64,000 bases of DNA from Fictibacillus arsenicus (GTDB taxonomy: Bacteria; Bacillota; Bacilli; Bacillales; Fictibacillaceae). The stretch spans positions 310,001 through 374,000 of the forward strand of contig NZ_MQMF01000003.1 in NCBI RefSeq assembly GCF_001999465.1, given 5' to 3'. Of this stretch, positions 33,702 to 42,753 are shown piece after piece. Under the pieces are notes generated by a model. That model did no database searches, had not been told where the DNA came from, and worked only from the letters and a program-made list of their open reading frames with translations. The position numbers were made by a program, and so were the translations under genes. Position 1 is the stretch's first letter; each line of letters begins with the position of its first letter.

Positions 33702-35129
33702 TTATGCATTCTTTTGTTCTTCAGGCGTACTTGAAACTCCTGCGTTTTTCTCTTGTTCAAATTTAAATTTTTTCTCTTTCAATTCATCACGTTTATCCCG
33801 TTTATCTTTTAATGAACTATGTTCAGGGTTTGTGCCATAATCTTCTCTTCGTTCTAAACGTTTTAATCCTTGGGGAACTAAGTTGAAAGCTTCGTCACGC
33901 ATTAATGCAGATACACCGATAGCGGGCTTAATATGGTCTGTCCCCATGATTTCATTAAAATAGGCATCGGCTCTGCCAGCTTGATAGTTTTGCGGTTCAG
34001 GATAGGAAGTAATTACACCTTCAAAGTTTCTGAGTACCACTTTTTCAGGAGATTGAGAGATCAAATAATTTGGCTGAACAGCGATTTTTCCTCCCCCTCC
34101 AGGAGCGTCAACAACGAATGTTGGAACAGCGTACCCAGATGTATGCCCTCTTAATCCTTCAATAATTTCAAGACCTTTAGATACTGGTGCTCTGAAATGA
34201 CCGATTCCTTCTGATAGGTCACACTGATAGATGTAGTAAGGTCTAACTCTTATTTTTACAAGATCATGCATTAACTTTTTCATGATCGGTACACTGTCAT
34301 TAATTCCTGCTAGAATGACAGATTGATTGCCGACAGGAACCCCTGCATTCGCAAGCATTTCACAAGCTCTCTTTGACTCTTCTGTTATCTCTAAAGAAGT
34401 ATTGAAGTGTGTGTTTAGCCACACAGGGTGATATTTCTTCAGGATATTACATAAGTTTTCTGTAATTCTTTGCGGGAAAACAACAGGTGCTCTAGTCCCG
34501 ATCCGAATAATTTCAAGGTGAGGTATTTCTCTTAGATTCTTTAAAATATATTCTAAAATATTGTCATTGATTAATAGTCCATCTCCCCCGGAGATTAAAC
34601 AGTCTCTTACTTGTGGATTATTTCTTATATAATTAATGGCTGCGTCAAGCTGCTTTTTAGGAACACCCATCCCAATTTGCCCAGAGAATCTTCTTCTTGT
34701 ACAATAACGGCAATACATGGAACATTGGTTGGTTACCAAGAAGAGAACTCTGTCCGGATAACGATGAGTAAGCCCAGGTACAGGAGAATCTTCATCCTCA
34801 TGCAGCGGATCTTCTAAATCGTATTTTGTTTTTAATATTTCTTTTCCAATAGGTACAGACTGCATACGAATAGGACATCTAGCATCGTCTTGATCCATCA
34901 GCCATGCATAATAAGGTGTGATGTTCAAAGGAATTGTCATAGTAGAAATTTTAACGCCTTCTTCTTCTTCTGGTGTCAAATTAACCACTTTTCTTAAATC
35001 GTTTAAATTTCTGATTGTATTTGTAAGCTGCCATAACCAGTCATTCCATTGCTCCTCAGTCACATCTTTCCAAAGCTCATACTCTTTCCAATGTTTCTTA
35101 GGTTTAAACAATCCATTAACTACCGGCAT
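33702..35129 (-). CDS. kamA: L-lysine 2,3-aminomutase
   Basis: 475 residues. A radical-SAM and PLP enzyme converting L-lysine to L-beta-lysine. The cluster motif is Cys136-x3-Cys140-x2-Cys143 (CSMYCRYC). The PLP lysine is Lys348 in DAPGGGGKIAV, preceded by Asp341, which binds the substrate amino group. A charged tail of about 60 residues follows (Lys/Glu/Asp-rich), seen in Bacillus KamA. AAAGGAGG precedes the ATG. It is the first gene of the operon and lies directly behind a sigma-54 promoter. Confidence 0.95.
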   Translation of the reverse strand: MPVVNGLFKPKKHWKEYELWKDVTEEQWNDWLWQLTNTIRNLNDLRKVVNLTPEEEEGVKISTMTIPLNITPYYAWLMDQDDARCPIRMQSVPIGKEILKTKYDLEDPLHEDEDSPVPGLTHRYPDRVLFLVTNQCSMYCRYCTRRRFSGQIGMGVPKKQLDAAINYIRNNPQVRDCLISGGDGLLINDNILEYILKNLREIPHLEIIRIGTRAPVVFPQRITENLCNILKKYHPVWLNTHFNTSLEITEESKRACEMLANAGVPVGNQSVILAGINDSVPIMKKLMHDLVKIRVRPYYIYQCDLSEGIGHFRAPVSKGLEIIEGLRGHTSGYAVPTFVVDAPGGGGKIAVQPNYLISQSPEKVVLRNFEGVITSYPEPQNYQAGRADAYFNEIMGTDHIKPAIGVSALMRDEAFNLVPQGLKRLERREDYGTNPEHSSLKDKRDKRDELKEKKFKFEQEKNAGVSSTPEEQKNA

Positions 35130-35166
35130 ATATATGACCTCCTTTATTTCTACACTTCATAACGCA

Positions 35167-35182
35167 TGCAAGATTCATGCCA
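35167..35182 (-). promoter_or_regulatory. Sigma-54 (-24/-12) promoter of the kam operon
   Basis: The minus strand reads TGGCATGAATCTTGCA against the consensus TGGCACG-N4-TTGCA. GG and GC are spaced by exactly ten bases, and only one conserved position differs. It lies 38 bases before the kamA start codon, and a sigma-54 activator gene is next door. Confidence 0.9.
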
Positions 35183-35263
35183 ATTAATCTGAAATATCCG
35201 AATAATAAATAACAATATAGTTTATGCATGTTAGAGCTTTTTCGAGCCTATATGTGATTTAAT

Positions 35264-35524
35264 GAAGGCTGTTTTTGTATACATTATTGCTCTCCGATTG
35301 TAGTTGATCGCCGCTTTGCGCCATTAGGAGTCTCCACCTGACCGCTTCATGGAAGTTTCCTTGCTCCTGCGTTTACAAGTAAATTATTTCGATGTGAGCT
35401 TCCTCCTCGCATGCCTAAGCGAGAAGCTTCTCATGTGGTAGGCACGCACCTTACGTTTCAATCAACTTGCATAGGAAGAAAAAACGAAAACATCCAAAGC
35501 AACAATCTTTTAGAAAAGAGCCTT
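35264..35524. repeat. Dispersed structured repeat, copy 3
   Basis: About 260 bases between kamA and the activator gene. The ends are imperfect inverted repeats: AAGGCTGTTTTTGTATACAT on the left and TCTTTTAGAAAAGAGCCTT on the right, with TTATTGCT and AGCAACAA inside. The interior has GCCGCTTTGCGCCATTAGGA, a second block with CTCCTGCGTTTAC and CTCGCATGCC, and CAATCAACTTGCAT. It begins about 80 bases upstream of the sigma-54 promoter. Confidence 0.8.
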
Positions 35525-35531
35525 AATGGAA

Positions 35532-35560
35532 TAGAAAAACCGCCGAATTTCCGGCGGTTT
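35532..35560 (-). terminator. Intrinsic terminator of the activator gene
   Basis: AAACCGCCG/CGGCGGTTT with a 6-base loop and T run on the minus strand, touching the stop codon. Confidence 0.85.
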
Positions 35561-36959
35561 ATTTTTGTCTTATTTTATATTGAAGCGTCTGTCTAGGAAC
35601 TTGCAATATTCTTGCAGCTTGCTGAATGTTACCCGAGGTTTGTTTTAGAGCCATTTGTATGATCTGCTTTTCATATTCTCCTAAAGCTTTCCTCAATGGA
35701 GGTATTGTTGAGGGATGGGGTATGTGATTTTCTGTTCTAATAATTTTTGTACCTTTTATATGCTTCGGCAATAAAGGTTCACCAATCGTTGTGTTGTTAT
35801 CAGCAAAATTCATACAATGCTCGACGGCATGTTTCAGCTCTCGAATGTTTCCCGGCCAGCTATATTCATTAAGTAATTGTTCTGCTTCCTGTGTTAATCC
35901 CAGCACATTCTTTTTAAAAGCAGTGTTTAATTCTTGTAAAAAATAATTTGATAAATAGGAAATATCTTTGTGCCTTTCACGCAACGGCGGAAGTTCTATA
36001 TAAACGACATTTAATCTAAAATACAAATCCTGTCTTAAAAGACCTTTTGATAAACATTGTTCAGGAGTTTCATTCAGAGCGGATATTATTCTTACATTTA
36101 CTTTTCTTAAACTTGTACTTCCTATACGCTGAACCACACCCTCTTGGATAACGCGAAGAAGCTTTGCTTGCAGTTCTACAGGCATTGAATTAATTTCATC
36201 TAAAAATAATGTTCCTCCGTCAGCCAGTTCAAAAACCCCGGGCCTGTCAACTGCACCTGTAAAACTTCCCTTTTTCGTGCCAAACAATATCCCCTCAAGT
36301 AAAGGCCCTGGAATCGCCGCACAGTTTTGCACGACAAATGGTTTATTTGCCCTTGGTGATTCATTATGAATAGCTTGTACAAACATTTCTTTTCCTGTCC
36401 CGGTTTCACCATAAATCATTATGGGAGAACTTGTTCGAGATGCTTTTCGGCATTGTTCCTTAATATCGTTAAGTAAAGGGTCTAAGCTTAAAATGTTATC
36501 AAAATGATAGGTAGCAAAGGTTTGTTTATTGGTTTTATTTGTTGATGTTTTCATTTTTGCTTGCAAATCGAGGAGCTGATCTGAAAGCTGTTTTACTTTG
36601 GAAATATCTTTTGCAACCTCTACGGCACCAATTAATTCACCATCTAGCCAAAGAGGAAGAGTTGAATTTACCGTATCGATTTGTTTTCCTTTTCGATTCG
36701 TATAAGCTTGATGCTGATTATATATTGGAGTACCTGTCTGTATAACTTTCAATAAAGTACTCGTTTCTTTTGTAAGAGAAGGAAAGGCATCTAAAACATG
36801 GTAATTATGCACTTCTTCTAAAGTTAAACCGTCTAAAGAGGCAGCTACCGAATTGTAGAAAATAGTCATTCCATTTGCATCTACTACATGAATGCCTTCA
36901 TCAATTGTTTTTAAAATCGCATTTAATGTTTCAGCTGTTTCCATTGATCCAGAAATCAT
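35559..36959 (-). CDS. kamR: Sigma-54-dependent transcriptional activator of the kam operon
   Basis: 466 residues. The order is a PAS sensor domain (about 8-120), an AAA+ domain with Walker A GETGTGKE (184-191), the sigma-54 contact loop GSFTGA (231-236, a Ser variant of GAFTGA) and Walker B LFLDEI (251-256), then a Fis-type helix-turn-helix (about 430-463, QQAARILQVPRQTLQYKI). It fits the RocR/AcoR class of Bacillus enhancer-binding proteins. A KamR with this role has been described in B. thuringiensis, to my recollection. It lies between ablB and kamA on the same strand. Confidence 0.88.
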   Translation of the reverse strand: MISGSMETAETLNAILKTIDEGIHVVDANGMTIFYNSVAASLDGLTLEEVHNYHVLDAFPSLTKETSTLLKVIQTGTPIYNQHQAYTNRKGKQIDTVNSTLPLWLDGELIGAVEVAKDISKVKQLSDQLLDLQAKMKTSTNKTNKQTFATYHFDNILSLDPLLNDIKEQCRKASRTSSPIMIYGETGTGKEMFVQAIHNESPRANKPFVVQNCAAIPGPLLEGILFGTKKGSFTGAVDRPGVFELADGGTLFLDEINSMPVELQAKLLRVIQEGVVQRIGSTSLRKVNVRIISALNETPEQCLSKGLLRQDLYFRLNVVYIELPPLRERHKDISYLSNYFLQELNTAFKKNVLGLTQEAEQLLNEYSWPGNIRELKHAVEHCMNFADNNTTIGEPLLPKHIKGTKIIRTENHIPHPSTIPPLRKALGEYEKQIIQMALKQTSGNIQQAARILQVPRQTLQYKIRQK

Positions 36960-37017
36960 GAAACAACACCGCCCTTTTATGCCGATTATTTGTCAGCGTG
37001 TGCCGAATTTTAGGCAC

Positions 37018-37878
37018 TCATATACTTTCGGATAAATTCTTAACCCAAATATTCATATCTTCATATTTATCGAAAATTTTGCAGTTGTTAGCCAGTCGAC
37101 CTTTATAAACGTACCCTTTTTGATGGAATACTGCATTCATGCCAAAAGAAAGGGCTCTCGCTATTGAATAGGAACAATATATTTTTCTTTTGAAGAGTTC
37201 TTGTTCCAAGTGATCGATCAAATGTTTCATAAGGCCAAATTTTCTATGTTCCGTGAGCGTTGCACAATCAGTGATTTCAGCATTATGATAAAAAGTATTA
37301 ACATCAGCTGATGCAGCACTTACGATTCTTTTTTGATGAGTTACCACACAGAACAATGTTCCGGATTTGATCATTTTGAGGACATATTCCGGGTCGTCCA
37401 TTGGTGTTGGATATACCTCAAATACTTGACTATATAAATCTGCCAGATCTTTTGCGTCTTGTTCATCTGCCATCCGCAATGTATATTCTTTTGGCATAGG
37501 ATTAGATATTGAAGTTGGGGAAAGCTTTAATACGTCTCTTATAATTTTGTCTTCTTCTATCCAATAGCTGCTGTTTCTTCTTTCGTTATTAAAATACTTG
37601 GACATAGAAACTGCAGACGCACCGTTAAAGTAACCCGTAAACTCCCCTTCATAAATAAAACCTAACTCAAGCCATTCGGGAAGATCATCGTGGCGGGATT
37701 TAATTATTATTTTTTGAAATTTATTTTGGAAAACGATCTCATCGAGCCATTTGGATAATAAACTTACATTTCCGCGGTAGTCATCAATTCGGATCCGCTC
37801 GTTATAATAATCAAAACAAACTTCGGCTGTAAAATTCGGCTGTTGAATTTTTTCGTTTTTATAAAAAGTGGTATACAC
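37018..37878 (-). CDS. ablB: Beta-lysine N6-acetyltransferase AblB (YodP)
   Basis: 286 residues from a GTG start with GGAGGG upstream. An N-terminal domain of about 125 residues precedes a GNAT acetyltransferase domain (about 128-275) with TLTEHRKFGLMKHLIDHL as the acetyl-CoA loop. The sequence matches the AblB/YodP family that acetylates beta-lysine; in methanogens the product is an osmolyte. Here it stands upstream of kamR and the kam operon, so it more likely feeds degradation. Its stop is 58 bases before the kamR start. Confidence 0.85.
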   Translation of the reverse strand: MYTTFYKNEKIQQPNFTAEVCFDYYNERIRIDDYRGNVSLLSKWLDEIVFQNKFQKIIIKSRHDDLPEWLELGFIYEGEFTGYFNGASAVSMSKYFNNERRNSSYWIEEDKIIRDVLKLSPTSISNPMPKEYTLRMADEQDAKDLADLYSQVFEVYPTPMDDPEYVLKMIKSGTLFCVVTHQKRIVSAASADVNTFYHNAEITDCATLTEHRKFGLMKHLIDHLEQELFKRKIYCSYSIARALSFGMNAVFHQKGYVYKGRLANNCKIFDKYEDMNIWVKNLSESI

Positions 37879-37937
37879 TTGTCAGCCCTCCTGTCTCTTT
37901 TACATAAATTCCATAAATTACGGATAAATTCCTGCAC

Positions 37938-37963
37938 AAAAAAACCACCCGTATAAGGTGGCT
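37938..37963 (-). terminator. Intrinsic terminator of the TRIC-family gene
   Basis: On the minus strand GCCACC/GGGTGG with a short loop is followed by TTTTTTT. Confidence 0.85.
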
Positions 37964-37976
37964 AATAAGCTTGTCA

Positions 37977-38573
37977 TTACAATGCTCTATGTGGCAGCTT
38001 CCATTTATATTTAAGTGACAGCATTCTAAAGATAACGAGGCAAATAAATAAAATCATATATTCAATTGTTCCGTTCACGATATTTAAACCTACAATTAAT
38101 CCGCCTAAAAGAGCCCAAACCGCATAAATTTCTTCTCGCAGCACTACGGGCTTTCTGCCAGCTAGAATATCACGAATGATTCCCCCGCCTATTCCGGTTA
38201 AAATTGCAGCAACGATAATTGCGCTCATAGGATGACCCATACTTGAAGCCGCTATCGCCCCTTGAATAGCGAAAGCTGAAAGACCGATTGCATCAAAGAA
38301 ATGCAAACTCCTTTTTGAGAATCGAATTAAGTTTTCCGGCATAAAAAAGACAATACCCATAGCAACTAGGGCTGATTTAAGTAAAAGACCCTGTTCCCAA
38401 ATCGTATCTACAGGTAGTCCTATTAATACATTTCGAATGATTCCTCCACCGAAAGCAGTAACCAATCCTAATATAAATACACCCAATATGTCATAATCTT
38501 CTTCCATAGCAACGAGCGCGCCTGAGATTGCAAATGCGATCGTGCCAATGATATTTAATAAATCCCAAGTCAA
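37977..38573 (-). CDS. TRIC family cation channel (YvgT, UPF0126)
   Basis: 198 residues, seven predicted membrane helices in two repeats. The glycine-rich motifs GLVTAFGGGIIRNVLIG (about 36-52) and ILTGIGGGIIRDILAGRKP (about 119-137) are the hallmark of this family, bacterial relatives of trimeric intracellular cation channels; some members are linked to glycine use. No glycine riboswitch is visible upstream. It is monocistronic. Confidence 0.88.
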   Translation of the reverse strand: MTWDLLNIIGTIAFAISGALVAMEEDYDILGVFILGLVTAFGGGIIRNVLIGLPVDTIWEQGLLLKSALVAMGIVFFMPENLIRFSKRSLHFFDAIGLSAFAIQGAIAASSMGHPMSAIIVAAILTGIGGGIIRDILAGRKPVVLREEIYAVWALLGGLIVGLNIVNGTIEYMILFICLVIFRMLSLKYKWKLPHRAL

Positions 38574-38646
38574 ACTCGTACTTCCTCTCTGTATTCAATA
38601 ACTCTCCGTATTGAATCTTATAAGGTTACGAGCCTGCTGGCAAGGA

Positions 38647-39477
38647 TTATTTACAAAAATTCTTTAAAGATTGCAATGTACTTAATGGAACCGTACAGCT
38701 TCCTATATCTCCGTGAAAAACCTCACCGTTCCTAAAGCCGTGAAAATCACTGCCCGCAGTCTTTATTAAGGAATATTTATCTGCTAGTTTCTCATAATGT
38801 TGAACCTGTTCTATCATATGATCAGGGTGACAGCATTCGATACCTGCCAGTCCGTTTTTACTTAATAAAGGAATCAGCTCGTCAGCATCATAGATTCCAG
38901 GATGAGCTAACACTGGGACACCACTTGCATCCTGAATAATTTTTACCGCTTCTAAAGGTGAAATACGATCAGGTATTGCGTATGCGGCTTTCCCTTTTCC
39001 CAAGTATTTTTCAAATGCTTCAGGAAGTGAATTCACGAACCCCTTCTCCATTAAAATCTCAGCTATATGCCCCCTGCCTACGTTTCCTTCACCACATCTT
39101 TTTGCTTCTAGTTCTGACTCATCTATTTGAATACCCAGTTCATTTAACTTTTGTAAAATCATCTTATTTCGCTGGTCTCTTATTGAAGTCAGCTTTTTCA
39201 ATGTCATAAGAAAATTCTTATCTTTATAATCAATATAATATCCTAGTACATGAATATCTTGTCCTTTATAAAGTGTACTGATCTCAATACCCGGTATGCA
39301 TTCAAAATCATCATACTTATCTGCTTCTTCAAGTGCAGCTTCAACTCCGTGTATTGTATCGTGATCAGTGATTGCAATAGCTTTCAGGCCTTTCTCAACT
39401 GCCCGCTGAATGTTTTGTGCTGGTGAAAAAGTTCCATCAGAAGCAGTAGTATGGGTATGAAGATCTCCTTGTTTCAT
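38647..39477 (-). CDS. PHP-domain phosphoesterase (TrpH/YciV, RNase AM type)
   Basis: 276 residues. The metal-binding histidines are in DLHTHTTASDGTFSP (about 5-19), AITDHDTIHGVE (about 36-47) and PVLAHPGIYD, SDFHGFR near the C-terminus. This is the branch of E. coli RNase AM (YciV/TrpH), which hydrolyses 3',5'-nucleoside bisphosphates and trims RNA 5' ends. The start at the second ATG is preferred because a weak GGATGTG lies upstream; the ATG five codons earlier has no site. Confidence 0.85.
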   Translation of the reverse strand: MKQGDLHTHTTASDGTFSPAQNIQRAVEKGLKAIAITDHDTIHGVEAALEEADKYDDFECIPGIEISTLYKGQDIHVLGYYIDYKDKNFLMTLKKLTSIRDQRNKMILQKLNELGIQIDESELEAKRCGEGNVGRGHIAEILMEKGFVNSLPEAFEKYLGKGKAAYAIPDRISPLEAVKIIQDASGVPVLAHPGIYDADELIPLLSKNGLAGIECCHPDHMIEQVQHYEKLADKYSLIKTAGSDFHGFRNGEVFHGDIGSCTVPLSTLQSLKNFCK

Positions 39478-39527
39478 GGTTTTCACATCCATTTCTATTT
39501 TAAATACGGTACGTGAAATTATATTTT

Positions 39528-40361
39528 TTAGTCTGTTTCTATTTCATGCCCCTTATAACTGATCCAATCACTCCAGCTGCCTGCATATAATATTGGCAGC
39601 TTTAATCCTGCTTCACTCATTGCAAGTACATTTACACAAGCAGTTACACCAGAGCCGCAATAAACAACTGGCTTTTTGTTATCCAGGATTAGATCTTTGT
39701 ATAAGTTCTTCATTTCATCTTTATCTTTCCACCAGCCAGGTTTTCTAAAATGAATCTCCCACGGGACATTTATCGCTGTTGGTATATGTCCTGCGACCGG
39801 ATCGATCGGCTCGGAAATCCCTTTATAACGGTTAGGTTCTCTTGCGTCTATAAGCAACTTATCTTTTTGCTGAACAGCTTTAACCACTTCATCGCGTGTA
39901 ATTAACATGTTGTCATTAATATCAAGTTTAATTTCTGATGACTTTTTATCAGGCACTTTACTTGAGACAGCGTACCCTTTTTCTTTATAGTGTGTGTAAC
40001 CGCCCTGCATAACATAAACTTGTTTCAGTCCGGCATATTTCATAAGCCACCAGAATCTGGCTGCCATTGTACCAGACTGGTCGTCGTAAGCTACTATTAT
40101 TTTTTCAGTGTCTACTCCACAACTGCTTAAAAATTGTGATAGTATGTTTACGGAAGGTAACGGATGACGGCCGCCATGAGTTGTAATGGTTCCAGATAAA
40201 TGTTTATCTAAGTCAGCATAAAATGCTCCTTCGATATGATCTTTTTCGTACACCTTATAACCCATTTCCGGGTCAGCCAGTGAAAAACGGCAATCGAAAA
40301 TAACAGTATTTTCATCCTCTATTTTACTGTCCACCCATTCGGGACTTACTAAGTTGGACAT
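39528..40361 (-). CDS. Sulfurtransferase, two rhodanese domains (3-mercaptopyruvate type)
   Basis: 277 residues. An inactive N-terminal rhodanese domain (about 1-135) is followed by an active one (about 150-277) whose loop is YCGSGVTAC. CGSGVT is the loop of 3-mercaptopyruvate sulfurtransferases, whereas thiosulfate:cyanide enzymes usually have CRKGVT. It moves sulfane sulfur to thiol acceptors. AAGGAGG precedes the ATG. It is divergent from zwf. Confidence 0.88.
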   Translation of the reverse strand: MSNLVSPEWVDSKIEDENTVIFDCRFSLADPEMGYKVYEKDHIEGAFYADLDKHLSGTITTHGGRHPLPSVNILSQFLSSCGVDTEKIIVAYDDQSGTMAARFWWLMKYAGLKQVYVMQGGYTHYKEKGYAVSSKVPDKKSSEIKLDINDNMLITRDEVVKAVQQKDKLLIDAREPNRYKGISEPIDPVAGHIPTAINVPWEIHFRKPGWWKDKDEMKNLYKDLILDNKKPVVYCGSGVTACVNVLAMSEAGLKLPILYAGSWSDWISYKGHEIETD

Positions 40362-40456
40362 AAGATAACCTCCTTTTATGAAGTATTTTCGTTAATTTAT
40401 CTTCATCTAGGGAAAACTGTAACTATTAGAACAGATAGAAAGAAGTGACTTGCAAA

Positions 40457-41956
40457 ATGATACATAGTATTCCAAATGCTTCTATTGTAATCTTCGGAGC
40501 GACAGGTGACCTCGCTCACCGAAAACTCTTTCCTGCTCTTTATCAATTGTACCAAAAGGGTCATATGAAAGAGAACTTTTCTGTTGTAGGTGTATCCAGA
40601 AAAGAATATTCACACGAGCAATTTCAGCAAGAAGTGTACGAAGCTGTTAACGAACACACGCCAGGCACCGAGAGTGATAGGGTAAAGAAATTCGCTTCTC
40701 ACTTTTATTATTTAAAAATGGATGTTACAAGTGAACCTAGCTATCATGAGCTTGAAGAACTGCTGAACGTTTTAGATAGAGATTATCAGACAAATGGCAA
40801 CCGTTTATATTATTTAGCGATGGCGCCTAGTTTCTTTGGTACCATACCTACATTCCTAAAATCAGAAGGCATCACAAATACCGATGGCTGGCAGAGAATT
40901 GTCATTGAAAAACCATTCGGTCATGACCTCCCTTCTGCTACAAAACTGAATGAAGAAATTCAGCAAAGTTTTAATGAAGATGATATTTATCGTATTGATC
41001 ACTACCTCGGAAAAGAGATGGTACAAAACATACAAGTGATCCGATTTGGAAATGCGATCTTTGAATCGATCTGGAACAATAAATATATTGATTCTGTACA
41101 GATTACTTCGAGTGAGACTTTAGGGGTTGAAGACAGAGCAGCTTATTATGAAAAATCAGGTGCTCTATTGGATATGGTACAGAACCATATGCTCCAGATG
41201 GTTATGATGGTAGCCATGGAACCGCCTGGTGAACTAAAACCAGAACATATCCGTGATGAAAAAGTAAAAGTTCTTCGCTCTTTGCGTTTCTTTAACGAAG
41301 AAGAAGTAAGAAAGAATGTTATTCGCGGCCAATATACAGATGGCAAAATTAAAGGTGAATCAGTTCCCGCCTACTTAAAGGAAGAAAATGTAGATCCGGA
41401 ATCAAAAACTGAAACTTTTGTTGCTGCAAAACTGTTCATAGACAATTTCAGATGGACAGGCGTTCCGTTTTATATTCGTACAGGAAAACGTATGTCTGTT
41501 AAATCAACTGAGATTGTAATTCAGTTTAAACAAGGTCCTATGGCTCTCTATCATGCTAATACAGAAAAATATCAGCCAAACTTGTTAAGAATTCATATTC
41601 AGCCTGATGAAGGTGTCAGTCTCACACTGAATGCTAAACCAAAAGGAGACACATCAGATCTATTGCCGATCGATATGACTTATAACAATAAATCAGCTAC
41701 TGACATGAACTCTCCTGAAGCGTATGAAAAGCTTCTTCACGATTGTTTATTAGGGAATTCCACATACTTTACACGCTGGGATGAAGTTGCGTTAAGCTGG
41801 GAGTTTATTGACCGCATAACAAAAACTTGGAATGGCGCCGGTGCTCCACTAACGTATTACAATTCGGGCAGCATGGGGCCTATAGAAGCAGAACAATTAT
41901 TAACCGCAGATGGTCATTCATGGTGGGAACCGACTAAAGTTAGAGAGGAATGTTAA
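40457..41956 (+). CDS. zwf: Glucose-6-phosphate 1-dehydrogenase
   Basis: 499 residues. It opens the oxidative pentose phosphate pathway, producing NADPH. The cofactor motif is IVIFGATGDLAHRKLFP, the active-site stretch is RIDHYLGKEMVQN and VIEKPFGHDL precedes it. The C-terminal HDCLLGNSTYF is also family-specific. The ATG is preferred over an in-frame GTG four codons earlier, from similarity of the N-terminus to B. subtilis Zwf. The gene is followed four bases later by a cyclase-family gene. Confidence 0.95.
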   Translation: MIHSIPNASIVIFGATGDLAHRKLFPALYQLYQKGHMKENFSVVGVSRKEYSHEQFQQEVYEAVNEHTPGTESDRVKKFASHFYYLKMDVTSEPSYHELEELLNVLDRDYQTNGNRLYYLAMAPSFFGTIPTFLKSEGITNTDGWQRIVIEKPFGHDLPSATKLNEEIQQSFNEDDIYRIDHYLGKEMVQNIQVIRFGNAIFESIWNNKYIDSVQITSSETLGVEDRAAYYEKSGALLDMVQNHMLQMVMMVAMEPPGELKPEHIRDEKVKVLRSLRFFNEEEVRKNVIRGQYTDGKIKGESVPAYLKEENVDPESKTETFVAAKLFIDNFRWTGVPFYIRTGKRMSVKSTEIVIQFKQGPMALYHANTEKYQPNLLRIHIQPDEGVSLTLNAKPKGDTSDLLPIDMTYNNKSATDMNSPEAYEKLLHDCLLGNSTYFTRWDEVALSWEFIDRITKTWNGAGAPLTYYNSGSMGPIEAEQLLTADGHSWWEPTKVREEC

Positions 41957-41960
41957 TCAA

Positions 41961-42572
41961 ATGAAAATTTACGACGTTTCGTTACCAATTTTTGAAGGTA
42001 TGCCTGTATATAAGAACAAACCTGAAAAACAGCCTTCTTTTGACACTTCACAAAACGGTCATGTTACCGAAACTAGAATCGCAATGGATGTTCATACAGG
42101 AACACATGTTGATGCTCCTCTTCACATGGTGCCTGGCGGTGATACGATTGAAACTTTGCCGTTAGAAAAATTAGTCCGAAAAGCAAAAGTAATTGATCTT
42201 ACACATGCTGAAGATTCAATTAAAGCGGATGATCTCACCGGCAAAGATATACAAAAAGGTGATTTTGTACTTTTTAAAACGAAGAACTCTTGGGATACAG
42301 AATTTAACTTTGAGTTTATTTATGTAAATCAAGAAGCAGCAAAAAATCTTGCTGAAATCGGAGTATCAGGTGTAGGCATCGATGCTCTCGGAGTCGAGCG
42401 TGCTCAAGAAAATCATCCTACTCACAAACAATTGTTTCAAAATGATGTCATCATTATTGAAGGTCTGCAGTTAAAAGATGTTCCAGAGGGAGAATATCTG
42501 ATGGTTGCTGCTCCATTAAAAATCAGGGGTCTAGATGCCTCCCCTGCACGTATTGTATTGATAGAAGAATAA
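41961..42572 (+). CDS. Cyclase/arylformamidase family metal hydrolase (KynB-like)
   Basis: 203 residues from the ATG four bases after the zwf stop; GAGG lies within the end of zwf. The signature HTGTHVDAPLHMVPGG (about 44-59) gives the His-x-x-x-His-x-Asp zinc site of the cyclase family, which includes kynurenine formamidase. No kynureninase or tryptophan dioxygenase is nearby, so the substrate is open. It is co-transcribed with zwf and followed by a terminator. Confidence 0.85.
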   Translation: MKIYDVSLPIFEGMPVYKNKPEKQPSFDTSQNGHVTETRIAMDVHTGTHVDAPLHMVPGGDTIETLPLEKLVRKAKVIDLTHAEDSIKADDLTGKDIQKGDFVLFKTKNSWDTEFNFEFIYVNQEAAKNLAEIGVSGVGIDALGVERAQENHPTHKQLFQNDVIIIEGLQLKDVPEGEYLMVAAPLKIRGLDASPARIVLIEE

Positions 42573-42576
42573 GCAA

Positions 42577-42607
42577 AAAAACAGCGGCTGAGAGTCCGCT
42601 GTTTTTT
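42577..42607 (+). terminator. Intrinsic terminator of the zwf-cyclase operon
   Basis: AAACAGCGG/CCGCTGTTT with an 8-base loop, followed by T residues. Confidence 0.88.
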
Positions 42608-42633
42608 AATTGCCTTTTTCGCGTATTACATCT

Positions 42634-42749
42634 GGTTGGTTTCTGCTCCTGCGTTTACGCATGCCTTACGAGAAGAATACTCATGTAGCTGCTCGGAATC
42701 AACTTATCAAAGAAACAAAAAGCTGTTTTCGCATACATTGTTGCTCTTG
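42634..42749. repeat. Dispersed structured repeat, copy 4 (shortened)
   Basis: About 115 bases. It keeps GCTCCTGCGTTTACGCATGC, GAATCAACTTATCAAAG and, beyond these, AGCTGTTTTCGCATACATTG with TTGCTCTTG, the terminal motif of other copies. The GCGCTTTGCGCC centre and the first half are missing. It fills the gap between the cyclase and the convergent MFS gene. Confidence 0.65.
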
Positions 42750-42753
42750 AATC

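Noticed and set aside
37930-37950. Sigma-54-like GG...GC pair upstream of ablB
   Set aside because: The GG and GC are spaced by nine bases instead of ten, and the T run between them belongs to the terminator of the neighbouring gene.
40445-40456. GTG start four codons upstream in zwf
   Set aside because: The ATG gives an N-terminus that lines up with known Zwf proteins, and the ribosome site is no better for the GTG.
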